This document shows positions 63,360 to 64,000 of a DNA stretch of 64,000 nt, piece after piece; the stretch's first letter is position 1; every line of letters begins with the position of its first letter. The stretch comes from Schistocerca nitens (Eukaryota; Arthropoda; Insecta; Orthoptera; Acrididae). The translations under genes and the position numbers were made by a program. The DNA lies in NCBI RefSeq assembly GCF_023898315.1, contig NC_064615.1, forward strand, positions 731,707,450-731,771,449, given 5' to 3'. The notes beneath the pieces were generated by a model, which saw only the letters and a program-made list of their open reading frames with translations, did no database searches and had not been told where the DNA came from.

Positions 63360-63890
63360 CGTTTGACATTAGATAAGTGTTGAAATGTATGATATATATT
63401 GTATATGAATTTCAGCGATGACAATACGAGAGCTTAAACAGCCAGCTGACATTTTGGTCTAAAAACAGCTGATTTCGAGAGGCAGAGCAAAATAATCTTG
63501 TGTTTATATTAGAGACGAGTAAGTCGAGGTAAGTACGAGATTGGGGGCTTGTGAAACTTCGCACTTTGGTTGCGAAAACTTAGAAGATTTTTGGAAAAAG
63601 TACGAGTGAACCTGCAAATTTCTGCTTGTTAGCGATTATTACCAGCTTGTAATAATTGTCACAAGTTGAAGAGTTCTAACCCAACATGTTTTCCCCAGAT
63701 AGCGAACGGTCTGACTTTTAATAATTTTTTACATCTTGGGAACAAGTGTATTTGGAATATCTGAGTGAGTTAACACGAATTAAACTTCGATTAATGATTA
63801 ATTTCATGCTGTTTAGTTAGTGTTGAACTTTATGTTTGTACACAAGTGGTTGTATTATGAATAGTATTGGTTGTTTATCGCATCTAAATG
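63360..63890. other. Unassigned DNA
   Basis: AT-rich with no open frame or recognised repeat. Confidence 0.4.
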
Positions 63891-63892
63891 TA

Positions 63893-64000
63893 CAGGGCTA
63901 TTACAAATGATTGAAGCGATTTCATAATTTTACTGTATCTCCATTCATTGACATATGGTCACGACACACTACAGATACGTAGAAAAACTCATAAAGTTTT
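63893..64000 (+). mobile_element. Start of a dispersed element running off the window
   Basis: CAGGGCTATTACAAATGATT, GAAGCGATTTCATAATTTTA and TATGGTCACGACACACTACA match my recollection of the 5' end of an abundant locust DNA-transposon family. The body is outside the window. Confidence 0.45.

Noticed and set aside
1-64000. CRISPR arrays, bacterial operons, ribosomal RNA genes
   Set aside because: No spaced short repeats, no prokaryotic gene organisation and no rRNA-like conserved blocks were seen; the sequence is eukaryotic.

Overview
The window is eukaryotic, AT-rich and dominated by transposable elements. It most resembles the genome of an orthopteran insect, specifically a short-horned grasshopper or locust of the Schistocerca type. 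The grounds are about 200-bp tRNA-headed SINEs whose 3' part I recognise from locust sequence, several Tc1/mariner families with long terminal inverted repeats, RTE-like and CR1-like LINEs, and dispersed (AC)n/(GA)n tracts. The genus call rests on recollection of repeat families, not on a search.

Host genes. The one host gene I recognise is on the minus strand. Three exons of an outer dynein arm docking complex subunit 4 homologue (ODAD4, also called TTC25) lie at 55928-56077, 51665-51928 and about 45420-45519. Both introns contained in the window are phase 1 and the reading joins across them. These introns of about 4.0 and 6.1 kb hold a nested LINE pair, a Tc1 fragment, a long palindrome, SINEs and a perfect 235-bp tandem duplication. 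The 5' exons and most 3' exons are not visible and probably lie outside the window. A second candidate host gene, unidentified, is an internal exon (2648-2882) and a terminal exon (3503-3592) on the plus strand that join in phase.

Layout. 0-12 kb: LINE tails, a decayed mariner (8.7-9.7 kb), a 1.28-kb foldback element with tRNA-like modules in both arms (6685-7962), then unassigned DNA. 12.3-12.7 kb: a small palindromic tRNA-bearing retroposon with a 14-bp target duplication. 14-16.6 kb: a CR1-like LINE that keeps an SGNH-hydrolase ORF1 and an endonuclease but has lost its reverse transcriptase. 17-20 kb: foldback and SINEs. 20.4-23.4 kb: an old RTE-like LINE with a local re-duplication. 23.4-26 kb: a Polinton/Maverick remnant. 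26.3-28.9 kb: two Tc1-like elements. 30-32.7 kb: a LINE adjoining a TTAA-flanked DNA transposon with a Mutator-like/Kolobok-like transposase remnant. 32.9-37.6 kb: a LINE split by 3.4 kb of unexplained DNA. 38-40 kb: a transposon-type protein with a PIN/XPG-like look. 40.9-44.9 kb: a Ty3/Gypsy-type LTR element invaded by a SINE and a mariner derivative. 45.4-56.1 kb: the ODAD4 exons and their repeat-filled introns. 56.9-64 kb: a nearly intact Tc1 element (four nonsense codons, no frameshift), a SINE, two further Tc1-like copies, and the start of another element at the window edge.

Almost every open frame is a mobile-element relic. The youngest-looking sequences are the 593-codon uninterrupted reverse transcriptase at 53251-55032 and the exact 235-bp duplication at 47827-48296.
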